This document shows positions 9,178 to 18,216 of a stretch of 64,000 bases of DNA, in pieces. The stretch covers positions 558,001 through 622,000 of the forward strand of contig NZ_CP106952.1 of assembly GCF_030419005.1 (NCBI RefSeq), read 5' to 3'. Position numbers and translations under genes: made by a program. Numbering within the stretch: position 1 is the first letter of the stretch; every line of letters begins with the position of its first letter. This DNA is from Eleftheria terrae. Lineage in GTDB: Bacteria; Pseudomonadota; Gammaproteobacteria; Burkholderiales; Burkholderiaceae_C. The notes beneath the pieces were generated by a model that had not been told where the DNA came from, did no database searches, and saw only the letters and a list, made by a program, of their open reading frames with translations.

Positions 9178-9657
9178 TCAGGCCTGTCGGCAGTGGACCA
9201 ACGGCGCCGCCAGGAGCCAGAAGGGCAAGGGGTGGCAGGCGCAACCGGAGCATCGCCAGCTGCGCGGCTTCGCAGGGCGCGAAGTTGCAAACGCTCGTAA
9301 GGCCAGCGGGCCGGCATCGCCTTTGGCCAGGGCCGGACGGTCGCAGAAGACCGATCTCCCGGCCCCTGCCGTCCACGCTATCGGGCGGTGACCGGTCCGG
9401 CGGCGCATGGGCTGCGAGGAGCGCCCCGGCTTTTCCGTGACGGGGGTTCGCCAATCGCCCGGCGGGTCAGGTTCGTGGCCTTGCATCCGCCGGCGAGGCA
9501 CGGGATCGGTCCAGGCCTGGCCGTCGACATCCACGATGCGCGTGCGTTCCTTCCAGGTGTGGGTGGTGATCTCGCCAATGCGCTGGATCGGCAAGGCCTT
9601 GCCGCCGATCCTCAGCTCCGAACGCGTCAGCTCGATCTCATAGGTGGGGTGCTGCAT
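9178..9657 (-). CDS. Hypothetical protein, only N-terminal part convincing
   Basis: The first ~70 residues (YEIELTRSELRIGGKALPIQ, RIGEITTHTWKERTRIVDVD) have the beta-strand spacing of small DUF6232-like proteins, where a short beta domain precedes membrane helices. The later part is Arg/Pro-rich and does not look coding, so the gene may be truncated or end early by frameshift. It lies between the PEP-CTERM gene and the cellulase, on the same strand. Confidence 0.3.
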   Translation of the reverse strand: MQHPTYEIELTRSELRIGGKALPIQRIGEITTHTWKERTRIVDVDGQAWTDPVPRRRMQGHEPDPPGDWRTPVTEKPGRSSQPMRRRTGHRPIAWTAGAGRSVFCDRPALAKGDAGPLALRAFATSRPAKPRSWRCSGCACHPLPFWLLAAPLVHCRQA

Positions 9658-9793
9658 GTCGCGCGGGCTTGGGCCGTCCTGCCCGGCACATCACGCCGCT
9701 GGCCGCCGCCTGCGAGCGTGTGCGTGCTCGTGGTGCAGCCGCCAGCGCGGGGAGCCAGGTGGCGTTCATCGCCGCCTGGTCCAGAGGCGATCC

Positions 9794-11641
9794 TCAGTTC
9801 GCGGCCTTCACCGAGAACCAGTTGAGGTTCCAACCACCGCTCCTGGCGTTGATGCCGAACCGGTGAATGCCGGCAGGCAGCGTGACGGCGGTCCTGATCG
9901 TGGTCCAGTTCTGCCAGCCGCCGGTCGGGGGCACCGACACCGTGGCATAGGACGGGCTGCCGCCGGCCTCTTCGAAGGAGAACTGGCCGCCGCCGCCCAG
10001 GCTCGCAACGCGGAACTCCAGGGTGTAGGTGCCCGATTTGGGAATGTCGACCGGAGTGCCTGCATACGACAGCCAGTCGCCCGCATCGATGTAGCCCACC
10101 GATTGCCCGCCGCCGCTGTCGGTGGTGGGTTCCGTCTGCACGCCGCTCATCGCGGAGAATGCGCTGGCCTTGACGGTGGCCAACGGCGTGCCGCCATGAT
10201 CATCGGCGTGCTCGACCTTCAGCCAGTTGATGTTAAAGCCCCCCTTGTTGGCCAGGATGGCCAGCGCCTGCTTGCCGGCCTTCAGTGCGACGACGTGGGA
10301 CACCGTTGTCCAGTTCTGCCAAGCGCCGGTGCGAGGCACGGCCACCTGGCCGAACACCGGCGCGCCGCCCCCTTGCTCCAGTTGCAGGAGGCCGCCTCCT
10401 TGCAGGCTGGCGACCCGGTAAGACACCCGGTAGTTGCCGTCCGCCGGAATGTCGACCGCGTACGTCATCCAGTCGCCTGCGTCGATGTAGCTCACGTTCG
10501 CCCCGGCACCAGCGTCGGAGGTGCGTTCGGTCTGGACGCCCTTCATCTCGCAGAAGGCCTCTGCCTCGAGCGTGGCGGGCAAGGGCACGGGCGAGCAGGG
10601 GGGCGGTGTGTTGCCGGGCCAGTTCCGCACGATATCGCGTGCCAGTTTGCCGGACGCTGTCAGCACATGGTCGGGCCAGCCACCATTGGCCGTGGCACCT
10701 GGCGTCAACGCGGCCGAACCTTCCGGCGCATCGTCGAGCGCCCAGTTGGCGTTGCTCAGCTGGTGGGTCTTCATGAAATCGACCCAGGCCTTGGTTTCGG
10801 CCGTGGCCACGGCGCCGTTGCCGTCGGCATTGACCGAGCCCCATTCCGTGACGAACAGCGCCGCGCCATTGTTCATCGCGGTCGTGGCCTTGTCGCGCAG
10901 GAACTGGCCATGGGTTCCGGCATAGAAGTGCAAGGTGTAGGCGATATTGGCGTAGCCAGTGATCGGGTCGCGCGAGGCGACGTCGACGTCCTGTGACCAG
11001 TGCGGCGACCCGACGATGATCAGGTTGTCAGGATCGATGGCGCGGATCGCGGCAATCACGGCTTGCGCATACGGCTTCACATTTCCGCTCCAGGAGACGG
11101 AATCCTTCGGCTCGTTGTAAACCTCGTAGATGACGTGATTGTTCTTTCCGTAGGTGCGGGCCATTTCCTGGAAAAACTCGATGGCCTGCGCCTGGTACTG
11201 GAACGCGTAGTGCGAATGCCAGTCGATGATGACGTACATGTCATTCGCGATGGCCGCATCCACGACGGCCTTCAGCCGGGCTTTATTCGATGCCGGGTCT
11301 TGGAGATATCCGCCGGTGTCCTCCACGCCCATTGCGGCACGCACGAGTTTGGCTTTCCAATCGGTTTTCAGCCATCGCACCACATTCGCGTTGTAGTACT
11401 TTTCGCCGGGCCAACCGTTGTTGCTCCAGTAGAAGCTGACGCCAGAGAGGCTGCCAGGGGCGTCGCCGACAAAGACCTTGTTTCCCCGCACCGAGAGGGG
11501 CTGCACATTGGCCACCGCCTGGCTGGCCCCCAGCAACGCCAGCATTGCCGCGGTGATCCCCGCCAACAGGGATGAAGCCCGTCCCGGCTTCGATGGGCGC
11601 GCCTGGTGGTCGCGCGGAAAAATATATTCGGTAGAAGCCAT
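9794..11641 (-). CDS. Secreted endoglucanase: GH5 domain plus two CBM6-type modules
   Basis: The chosen start MASTEYIF gives 615 residues; a GTG eight codons upstream is possible, but GGAAAG precedes the ATG. The signal peptide has hydrophobic SSLLAGITAAMLALLGA and cleavage near SQAVA-NVQ. The GH5 domain (about 48-350) shows VIIDWHSH, the acid/base glutamate in YEVYNEP (E177) and the nucleophile in FVTEWGS (E266). This order is that of GH5 subfamily 2 cellulases. Two related beta-sandwich modules follow (YIDAGDWMTYAVDIP..., YIDAGDWLSYAGTPVDIP...) with the paired GAWQNWTT / GGWQNWTT and INWLKVE / LNWFSVK blocks of CBM6. Acts outside the cell on beta-1,4-glucans. A LacI-type operator lies about 105 bases upstream. 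Confidence 0.92.
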   Translation of the reverse strand: MASTEYIFPRDHQARPSKPGRASSLLAGITAAMLALLGASQAVANVQPLSVRGNKVFVGDAPGSLSGVSFYWSNNGWPGEKYYNANVVRWLKTDWKAKLVRAAMGVEDTGGYLQDPASNKARLKAVVDAAIANDMYVIIDWHSHYAFQYQAQAIEFFQEMARTYGKNNHVIYEVYNEPKDSVSWSGNVKPYAQAVIAAIRAIDPDNLIIVGSPHWSQDVDVASRDPITGYANIAYTLHFYAGTHGQFLRDKATTAMNNGAALFVTEWGSVNADGNGAVATAETKAWVDFMKTHQLSNANWALDDAPEGSAALTPGATANGGWPDHVLTASGKLARDIVRNWPGNTPPPCSPVPLPATLEAEAFCEMKGVQTERTSDAGAGANVSYIDAGDWMTYAVDIPADGNYRVSYRVASLQGGGLLQLEQGGGAPVFGQVAVPRTGAWQNWTTVSHVVALKAGKQALAILANKGGFNINWLKVEHADDHGGTPLATVKASAFSAMSGVQTEPTTDSGGGQSVGYIDAGDWLSYAGTPVDIPKSGTYTLEFRVASLGGGGQFSFEEAGGSPSYATVSVPPTGGWQNWTTIRTAVTLPAGIHRFGINARSGGWNLNWFSVKAAN

Positions 11642-11745
11642 GAAATACCCGCTTTCCATTGCCACAGGGTGGTTGTCAGACCGATGCTCGCCTGGTCCTG
11701 GCAGGCGCGATCGGCGCCCTCCATCTATTACCGAGGCAATACATG

Positions 11746-11759
11746 TGAAAGCGCTTTCT
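11746..11759. promoter_or_regulatory. LacI/CcpA-type operator upstream of the cellulase
   Basis: TGAAAGCGCTTTCT contains the perfect 12-bp palindrome GAAAGCGCTTTC (11747-11758) centred on CG, the form of LacI/GalR-family operators, and fits the cre consensus TGWAARCGYTWNCW exactly. It sits about 105 bases before the cellulase start on the minus strand. This suggests sugar-responsive repression by a LacI-family protein encoded elsewhere. Confidence 0.6.
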
Positions 11760-12268
11760 CAGATGCGTTCGTAGCCTAATGAAGATCGAGTGCCATGGAT
11801 AGGCCGCCTGCGTAACATTGCTTTTCATCAGCAGCCGCGCGTTCGCGCTGGTGGATGCGTCGCCTGGTGTTCCACAGCTGAAAAATGCGGCGCGCGGGTC
11901 GCTCCTGGTCGAGGCGCTCGGGCAACGGATCGCTTGCGACAGGCGAGCCGGCCACCACCCTGGCGAGGAAGTGGGCCAAGGAGGCGAGTCGCGGGTGCCG
12001 GCAGGGCTGCTTCACGGGCTCCTGGCGCGGCAGGTCTCTCACTGCCGTGGTGCGCCTTCCCTGTCTCGCGCTGGCGAAGAGCAGCTGCCAGCTGCGGCAC
12101 AGGCGCCTCCCCGTCACCGCGTCCACGCTCCACGCCCTACGCCCTACGCCCCACTCCGCCACGTCCCTATCCGATCCCACGGTGCCGCAGCCTCCGACCT
12201 TCTTCGACAGGCAGCGGGACGCAGCTCCTGCCAGAGTGACAGCCCGTCAAACTCGACAGGATCTTCCG
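11760..12268. other. Intergenic region between cellulase and regulator
   Basis: About 500 bases between divergent genes. No frame with convincing coding character was seen; open frames here extend into the regulator at 12269 but have Arg/Ser-rich non-homologous translations. It should contain the promoters of both flanking genes. ACAGGA at about 12256-12261 is the likely ribosome-binding site of the regulator. Confidence 0.4.
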
Positions 12269-13777
12269 ATGCGCACCCAGGTCGACGAACTCTTGCAGCG
12301 TGCCTACCGCCCCTACCGCGCCTTGCCCGATCTGTTGCGGGCGCTGGTGCACGAACTGGCGGAGCGTGAGCGATTGGCAGGCGGGTGCTTGCGCCTGCAT
12401 TGCGGGTGCTCGCTGGACGTCTGCCCGGCCAGGTCGCGAGCCAAGCTGGCGCGTCCGTTCCTGCATCGGACGCTGCCCATCAACTATGCCGAGGAGTCGC
12501 TCGGAGAACTGCAGCTCGAATGGTCCCGCGATGCGGCCGCCGAGGCAGCCGGAAGCCTGTGCGAAGACTTCGCGCGGCGCTGCGCCTACCTGGTCAAGCG
12601 CTACGAGGTCCAGGCCTGGGCCGAGCAGCGCCTGGGCCGCCCGCTGTTGCTGGTGGGCGTGTGCGAGGCCTTGCACCAGCTGGAGATCTTCATCGAGAAG
12701 GCCGCCTACAGCTGCCTGCCGGTGATGCTGAAAGGCGAGTTCGGCACCGAGAAAGTCCAGCTCGCGGCCGCCGTGCATTGCTGCGGTCCGCATCGCGACG
12801 GGCCGTTCGTCGAAGTGAACTGCGCCAACCCGGCGGGCCAGCCGGCGCAGTGGTTCAGGCAGGCCAGTGGTGGCACGCTGTTCTTCAACGGCATCGAGGA
12901 ACTGGCGCCGGCCTTGCAGGGGCAGCTGCCACAGTACCTGCATTCGCGGCTGGGACAGTGGCTGGCCGTGCCAACCGCCGGTGAGCCGCGCGTGATTGCG
13001 TCGGCCACCGCGGACCTGGCGCAACGGGTGCGGGAAGGCGGGTTCTCGCGGGCCCTGCTCGCGGAGCTGGACTTCCTGGTGATCGAGGTGCCGCCACTGC
13101 GCGAGCGGCTGGACGACATCGAATCGCTGGTGGCCGTGGTGCTGGAGCGCCACGGCTTCGACGTGGGACGCGCGCTGACCGCCGAACTGCTCCACACCTG
13201 CCGGTGCCACAACTGGCCCGAGAACCTGTTCGAGATGGAACGCGTGGTCGCCCGGCTGGCGGTGATGGCCGGCGGCCGGCCCATCCGCGCGACTGACATC
13301 CAGGTGCACGCGCCCTGGATGCTGGAGGCTGGCGCCCTTGCTGGCCGGGAACAGCCGCCCCGGGCGCCGGTGCGCGTGAACGGGCGTGCACGGTCCGAGA
13401 GCCACTGGGTCGAGTGCGCGGTGGCGCGCGACCTCGCCGCGCTGTCGGGCTTGCACGAGGCGCTGCGCAGGGCCCTGCTGTATCTCGGCGAGCACTATGC
13501 AAAGCCGCTGTCGCTCGGCGAGCTGGCGCGCCAGGCGCATGTCAGTCCCTCGCACCTGGGCTTCCTCTTTCGCAGCGCACTGGGCACGACCTTCAAGCCG
13601 CTGCTGCAGCGCATCCGCATCGAGAAGGCGAAGGAGATGCTCCATGCCGACGAGCACCAGCGCATCACCGACGTCGCGCTGAGCGTGGGCTTCGGCGACC
13701 TCAGCCATTTCGAGAAGAGCTTTCGCCGCCTGGTCGGTCGCAGCCCGCGGGAGTTCAGGCGGGCGGCCGGGACGTGA
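12269..13777 (+). CDS. Hybrid regulator: degenerate sigma-54 AAA-like domain fused to AraC HTH
   Basis: 502 residues from ATG 12269. The middle (about 150-320) follows a sigma-54 activator AAA domain in order but with lost motifs: the Walker A position is GEFGTEKV (156-163) instead of GETGTGKE, the GAFTGA loop is missing altogether, and Walker B is GGTLFFNGIEEL with the acidic residue changed. The C-terminal ~100 residues are a clear AraC/XylS double helix-turn-helix (LSLGELARQAHVSPSHLGF, ITDVALSVGFGDLSHFEKSF, RRLVGRSPREFR). So it probably cannot drive sigma-54 and acts as an AraC-type regulator with a degenerate sensor/oligomer domain. It converges on the R-body operon with 11 bases between stops, making it a candidate regulator of that operon. 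Confidence 0.82.
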   Translation: MRTQVDELLQRAYRPYRALPDLLRALVHELAERERLAGGCLRLHCGCSLDVCPARSRAKLARPFLHRTLPINYAEESLGELQLEWSRDAAAEAAGSLCEDFARRCAYLVKRYEVQAWAEQRLGRPLLLVGVCEALHQLEIFIEKAAYSCLPVMLKGEFGTEKVQLAAAVHCCGPHRDGPFVEVNCANPAGQPAQWFRQASGGTLFFNGIEELAPALQGQLPQYLHSRLGQWLAVPTAGEPRVIASATADLAQRVREGGFSRALLAELDFLVIEVPPLRERLDDIESLVAVVLERHGFDVGRALTAELLHTCRCHNWPENLFEMERVVARLAVMAGGRPIRATDIQVHAPWMLEAGALAGREQPPRAPVRVNGRARSESHWVECAVARDLAALSGLHEALRRALLYLGEHYAKPLSLGELARQAHVSPSHLGFLFRSALGTTFKPLLQRIRIEKAKEMLHADEHQRITDVALSVGFGDLSHFEKSFRRLVGRSPREFRRAAGT

Positions 13778-13788
13778 CGCGGCGCCGC

Positions 13789-15540
13789 TCAGGCGTGCGG
13801 CAGCAGTTCCCCGAGCACGGCGTACTGCTTCGCAAGCACGGTGTGCACCACGTAGTCTTCCACCAGGGCCCCGGCCGCCTTGCGCTGGATCGCGATGTCG
13901 AGGAGCGAGGCATGGCAGATCGAAGGGTCCACAGCATCGGCGCGAAACGGTGCTTCGTCCTCGCTTGCCGTCGTGAGCGTGAGGAAGGCGATCGCCTTGT
14001 TGCCGTCGAAGACGACCAGCGTGCTCTCGTAGCTGAGGCCACCCGGCCGCGCCGTGTTGTGCGGCTGGTCTAGCACGCGGGCTGACGCGGATGCGCGGCC
14101 GCCCAGCCACTGCGACACCGCCTGCGCGAATGCGGCGAGGTCCAGCCCCAGCAGGTCGTCGTGGTCGACGCGCACGACGGCGGCCATGTCCACGCCGGAG
14201 AACCGCAGCGAGTCGACCGCGATGTACGGGTTCCACGCCAGCGTCTCCATGAGCACGAGGTCGTCGCTGAACGCGGCGGACAGGGCCACCGGCGCCGGGA
14301 AGGCACTGCGCAGGAGGTCGATCATCGCCCGCACGCCATAGCGCGCGGCCAGGATGCGATCGCGCGTGGCATCGCCGACGCGGCCATTCTGGAAATCGGG
14401 CGGTGCCGTCACGGTGCGTTCCCTCACCCTGGCCATCAGCCCGTTCACCAGAACGTCGGAGTCGTCGCCTGCCTGGCCCACGGCGGCGCCGGCCATCGCG
14501 TTGAGCACGTCGCGAAAGCGCAGCAGCTGGTTGTTGTCGCGGCAGTAGGCGAAGATCGCGGCCACCCGCTGGCGGCGCTTGGGACCCTTGTCGGCATGGT
14601 GCGAGGTTCCGTCGGCGATCTCGCACAGCATGGTGAAGTTCTCGCGCAGGTGATAGAACAGGTCGGGCAGCGGCAGTTGCCAGCGCTCCTGCCTGCCACC
14701 GGCCTTGGCGATCGTCAGCCGCCCGCGTTCGAGGTCGGACCATGTCGCAACCGCCTCGATGGTGTCGCGCCGCGGCAGGGTCACGTCGATCAGCTCCATC
14801 AGGACCGGCCGCGGGCTGAGGGGCCGGTCCGCCAGGTCGTCTCGCGCGCGCTCGAACTGCTCGCCGTGCCAGGTGTAGCCCAGCCGGTAGATCACGAAGT
14901 GCTTGATGGCGTCGTTCAGCACGATGCCGGGGATCAAGTCGGGAAAGGGCGTGCGCTCGTCGCTGAGCTTGCGGCGGTCATCCGTCCACAGGCCCAGGCG
15001 GTCGTGGTCGAAGATGCGCCGCAGGGTCTGGGGCTCGTCGCGCTTGAGGATGTAGGCGACGCCGCTGGCCTCGTCGGCATGGTAGAAGGGCGTGAGCGGC
15101 GAATCGTCGGGCGGGACGAGCCCCGCCTCGGCCGCGACGCGGATGCCGGCCTCGCGCATCTCGTCGAAGATGATGTCGGCGATCTCCGCGTAGAGCGCAT
15201 CCTGCACCGGCCCCGGCAGCCAGGGGTCGATGACGACCTGGGTGTCCCAGTCCGATCGCCCGGAGTCGAACAGGTGCTGGTCACGGCCCTGCAGCAGGTC
15301 CAGGCAGGCGTTGAACGCGTTGCCGCCCTTGATGTAGAAGCAGGCGAGCGGCCTGTCGCCACGCAGGACGTACTTCTTCCGGAAAGACTCACCGAGCGCC
15401 TGGATGCGCGCGTCGAAGGCCGCCAGGGCCTGGACCACCGCAGCGCGGATGTCCGGGTACTTGGCGGCGTTGTTGATCCGCTCGGTCAGCAAGCCGCTGA
15501 CGGCTCGTCGCAAATCGCGTTGCGCCTCGATTTCCTTCAT
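13789..15540 (-). CDS. Unknown protein with nucleotidyltransferase-like signature, last gene of R-body operon
   Basis: 583 residues from ATG 15540. Near the N-terminus, CFYIKGGNAFNACLDLL (GG at 72-73) is followed by SDWDTQVVID (DxD at 97-99). The GG...DxD spacing is that of the nucleotidyltransferase fold (MNT, Cap-type and other NTases). The rest is mixed alpha/beta without familiar motifs, and a CGAS/DncV assignment is not possible by eye. It follows the DUF1906 gene by 40 bases and ends the minus-strand operon. In this setting it could be a toxic passenger or a modifying enzyme. The gene is real (long, well-biased frame); the catalytic assignment is tentative. Confidence 0.6.
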   Translation of the reverse strand: MKEIEAQRDLRRAVSGLLTERINNAAKYPDIRAAVVQALAAFDARIQALGESFRKKYVLRGDRPLACFYIKGGNAFNACLDLLQGRDQHLFDSGRSDWDTQVVIDPWLPGPVQDALYAEIADIIFDEMREAGIRVAAEAGLVPPDDSPLTPFYHADEASGVAYILKRDEPQTLRRIFDHDRLGLWTDDRRKLSDERTPFPDLIPGIVLNDAIKHFVIYRLGYTWHGEQFERARDDLADRPLSPRPVLMELIDVTLPRRDTIEAVATWSDLERGRLTIAKAGGRQERWQLPLPDLFYHLRENFTMLCEIADGTSHHADKGPKRRQRVAAIFAYCRDNNQLLRFRDVLNAMAGAAVGQAGDDSDVLVNGLMARVRERTVTAPPDFQNGRVGDATRDRILAARYGVRAMIDLLRSAFPAPVALSAAFSDDLVLMETLAWNPYIAVDSLRFSGVDMAAVVRVDHDDLLGLDLAAFAQAVSQWLGGRASASARVLDQPHNTARPGGLSYESTLVVFDGNKAIAFLTLTTASEDEAPFRADAVDPSICHASLLDIAIQRKAAGALVEDYVVHTVLAKQYAVLGELLPHA

Positions 15541-15580
15541 GTCGGGCCCCCGGTGTCGGATGAGTGGGTGGCGCGCCGGG

Positions 15581-16276
15581 TCACGGCGCGCTCGGGTCGG
15601 GCAGGCTGGAATGGCTGAGGTCGAGCTGCAGGCCATCGCAGGGCGTTCCGGGCAGGGCCAGCACCGCGTTCTGTTCGAACTGCCACAGCGCCGCCTGCGG
15701 ATCGCCGCATCCGGCGGGGTCGGCCGCCGCCAGTTGCCGGATGTCGCCGAGGTAAGGGTGGGCCGCTGCCGTGGCCACCCGCCAGGCCCAGATCCGGGGC
15801 GGCGGCCCGGGGAGGGGCGCCGCCACCTGCGCGAGCAGCGCCGCGGCCAGCTCATGCGAGCAGTAGAGCCCCGGTGCGTAGCCGGCCGCGACGAGCCCGG
15901 CCATCCATGTGCGGATGTAGGCCAGCGCGTCGGGGCCGGGGCTGCTGCCGTCCTCCCAGTCGAGGTAGAGGGTCGAGCCGGTGGGGAAGCCTTCGCGGCG
16001 GGCCAGGACCGCCGCCTGTGCCCCGTCGCTGCGGCCTTGCGGCCCGGTGGCGTTGCGCGAGCCGGGGCCGGCGGTCTGCTGGCCGAGATAGACCGGTGCC
16101 AGGCCCCAGCCCTGCTCGACGAGCGCTGCCCGCTGCCCTCCCCAGCTGGTGTCGCTGTGGCTCGGCGCGGGTGCAAGGTAGTAGCCGCACCACACCAGCG
16201 AGGTCTCTGCCTTGAGCCAGGCGAGTGCCCTCATGCCGGGGAAGGCGCCGGTGTCGAAGCCGTTGTAGAAGGTCAT
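15581..16276 (-). CDS. DUF1906 / Rv2525c-like glycoside hydrolase-like protein
   Basis: 231 residues. The N-terminus FYNGFDTGAFPGMRAL, then LVWCGYYLAPAPSH, GWGLAPVYLGQQTAG and STLYLDWEDG follow the TIM-barrel pattern of the DUF1906 (Rv2525c-like) family, related to GH25 lysozymes. The acidic pair in YLDWEDG is a plausible active site. There is no signal peptide, so it acts in the cytoplasm or is exported by a non-Sec route. It sits 24 bases behind the Nudix gene inside the R-body operon, which suggests a cell-wall-active passenger. Substrate is unproven. Confidence 0.72.
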   Translation of the reverse strand: MTFYNGFDTGAFPGMRALAWLKAETSLVWCGYYLAPAPSHSDTSWGGQRAALVEQGWGLAPVYLGQQTAGPGSRNATGPQGRSDGAQAAVLARREGFPTGSTLYLDWEDGSSPGPDALAYIRTWMAGLVAAGYAPGLYCSHELAAALLAQVAAPLPGPPPRIWAWRVATAAAHPYLGDIRQLAAADPAGCGDPQAALWQFEQNAVLALPGTPCDGLQLDLSHSSLPDPSAP

Positions 16277-16300
16277 CGTCAGTGCTCCTCGGTCGGGGAG

Positions 16301-17308
16301 TCAGGCAGTCATGAGCTGCAGTGCCACCCAGGCGTACCAGTCGATCAGGTGGTGGTAGTGCTCCTGCCAGTTGAAGTTGAGCCTGGCCGGGCTGGCCGGA
16401 GGCAGGCCCGCCCCGATGGCGATTGCGGAAGGCGCGAGGGCTTGGTAGACGCCGAGATGGCGCGGCAGGTCGTCGCTGGCGACGACGCGGACGAGATCGA
16501 GTTCCCAGTCCGTCACGCCGGCGCCGTCTGGGCGATCGAAGTTGGCCGGGCGGGGGCGGATGGCGCGGTTGATGTCGGCCGCAAGGGTGGCCAGGGGCGT
16601 GCCGTCGGTGACCTGCAAGCGCACCACGCTGTATTGCGGCGCCGCCAGGCTGGCGATGTCGAGCTGCAGGTCGATCGCAAAGCGCACGGTGTCGGCCAGG
16701 GACTGGCCGGTTTCCTCGGCGAACTCGCGGCGCGCCGCCACGTCGACCGCTTCGCCTGGATGCAGGCCGCCGCCCGGCAACGCCCACTGGCCGGCCTGGT
16801 GCACGACACCGGGCTGCCTGGTGGCCGACGCCGATGCCGCGCTGCCCGCCAGTGTGGCGGCCGTCGCCTGGGCCGTGGCCCACAGGCCGGTGCCGTTGAC
16901 GGCGGCGTCTACCTGGCTGGGCAAGCTGCTGGCGCCCACCAGGGGCAGGTACTTCACGAGGGTGAAGACCTTCACGACCGCCTGGGCCGCCGTGGTTGCG
17001 GCGAGGGCTCTTGACGCCGGTTGGGCCACTGCCTGCCGCGCGTGCTGCAGGGCGAGGTCCAGCTCCGGAAGTGACGCATGCCAGGCCGACAGGGCAGCCC
17101 GGCATGCGGCGGCCAGCAGCGAGGTGGTGGCGTTCCAGTCGTGTGGCTGCGGATTCGGGATCTGGGCCGCCTGGACTGCGGCCGCGCTGGCCTCGGCGGT
17201 CAGCACGGCCGCGGCGTTCTCTCCCCACCACTGGTTGAAGCACCGCTTGCGGGCGATCAGGTACTGGCCGTGGCCGTCCCACAGCGCGGCATAGACCGAG
17301 GGCGTCAT
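16301..17308 (-). CDS. Nudix hydrolase with unique N-terminal helical domain
   Basis: 335 residues from ATG 17308. Residues 1-165 are helical and Ala-rich and are not recognised. A complete Nudix box follows at 180-202 (GGLHPGE...AARREFAEETGQ), fitting GX5EX7REUXEEXGU, preceded by the usual QWALPG. It would hydrolyse a nucleoside diphosphate-X substrate. The C-terminus is Trp/Tyr-rich (EHYHHLIDWYAWVAL). It lies 22 bases downstream of the Ala-rich Reb-like gene in the same operon. A metabolic or toxin-neutralising role in the R-body system is possible but not shown. Confidence 0.8.
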   Translation of the reverse strand: MTPSVYAALWDGHGQYLIARKRCFNQWWGENAAAVLTAEASAAAVQAAQIPNPQPHDWNATTSLLAAACRAALSAWHASLPELDLALQHARQAVAQPASRALAATTAAQAVVKVFTLVKYLPLVGASSLPSQVDAAVNGTGLWATAQATAATLAGSAASASATRQPGVVHQAGQWALPGGGLHPGEAVDVAARREFAEETGQSLADTVRFAIDLQLDIASLAAPQYSVVRLQVTDGTPLATLAADINRAIRPRPANFDRPDGAGVTDWELDLVRVVASDDLPRHLGVYQALAPSAIAIGAGLPPASPARLNFNWQEHYHHLIDWYAWVALQLMTA

Positions 17309-17330
17309 GGCGTTGTGTCCCGGCGGCCTT

Positions 17331-18041
17331 CTACGCAGCGGCGGGCGGGAGGGGCGCGGCACCCGCCTCCGGCAACGCCGTGGCGCTCGCGGCAGCCAGC
17401 GCCTGCTCTGCCTGTTGCTGGGCGGCGTCGACGGCGGCGGTCGAGGCCTGGTCGGCCTGCTGCATGGCCTGCGTCGCGCTGGCCATGGCCTGGGCGGCCT
17501 GGGTGACCGGGTCCGAGGCGGCGCCCTCGGTTGCGGCGGCCAGCTCCTGCGTGGCGGCCTGCACCGCCTGGTTGCTGGCCACCATGGCCTGCTCGACGAG
17601 TGCATTGGCCGCCTGCAGTGCCGACTCCGTGGAGGACGGCGCGGGCACCGGAACCCGGGGCGGAGTGGCCGCAGCGGGCGTCGGCCGCGGTGCGGGTGGC
17701 GGGAATGCGTCGGGGTCGGTCATGGCATGTTCTCCTGCGTGTGTCGTGCGGTCGAGGGGAAGCGGGGCCGGAAGGGGGGCGGCCTGCTCATGGGCGGTGT
17801 CTTCTGTCGCTGGACGCCTGCCGGCTGCGGCGTCGCTCTGTCCCGCCGGTGGCCCGACGGCGGGCGGCGGTGTCCCGGTGCGCTGGCTGCGCAGCGCGTC
17901 GCCCAGGGCCTGTTCGGCCTGGTCAAGGATGTGGCGTGCCGCCGCACGGGCTGCCTCACGGCCCTCGCGCACTGCGGCGCGCACGGCGTCGGCCACACCC
18001 TGCGCGGGTGGTGCGGCGGGTGGGTCGCCTGGAGCGGGCAT
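17331..18041 (-). CDS. Ala/Pro-rich Reb-operon protein, possibly with an internal second start
   Basis: 236 residues from ATG 18041, preceded by a strong AAGGAG. Within the same frame, ATG 17723 also has a strong GCAGGAG and would give a 130-residue protein on its own. The N-terminal half holds a helix (VADAVRAAVREGREAARAA) and a Pro-rich linker. The C-terminal half is a long Ala/Gln heptad-like region (QAMASATQAMQQADQASTAA) with the low-complexity helical character of R-body subunits. It may be one two-domain protein or two products from one frame. It belongs to the Reb operon. Confidence 0.55.
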   Translation of the reverse strand: MPAPGDPPAAPPAQGVADAVRAAVREGREAARAAARHILDQAEQALGDALRSQRTGTPPPAVGPPAGQSDAAAGRRPATEDTAHEQAAPLPAPLPLDRTTHAGEHAMTDPDAFPPPAPRPTPAAATPPRVPVPAPSSTESALQAANALVEQAMVASNQAVQAATQELAAATEGAASDPVTQAAQAMASATQAMQQADQASTAAVDAAQQQAEQALAAASATALPEAGAAPLPPAAA

Positions 18042-18216
18042 GCGGGTCTCCTTGCGTGTGCGGTGTCCATCGACGGTTCGGGTGCCGCGCCGGGGAGGCG
18101 CATGGGGAGCGGGCAGGGGGATCGGAGCCCGGCCCGCGTGCACGGTCGTGCCGGACGGGCCACGGCCCCTGTCCATGCAACCCTTTCCTCTTGGCGCGCG
18201 TGGCGGCTCCGGGTGT

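Noticed and set aside
12167..14743. 858-codon minus-strand frame
   Set aside because: Covers the AraC-hybrid regulator in antisense and part of the nucleotidyltransferase-like gene out of frame; no family sequence.
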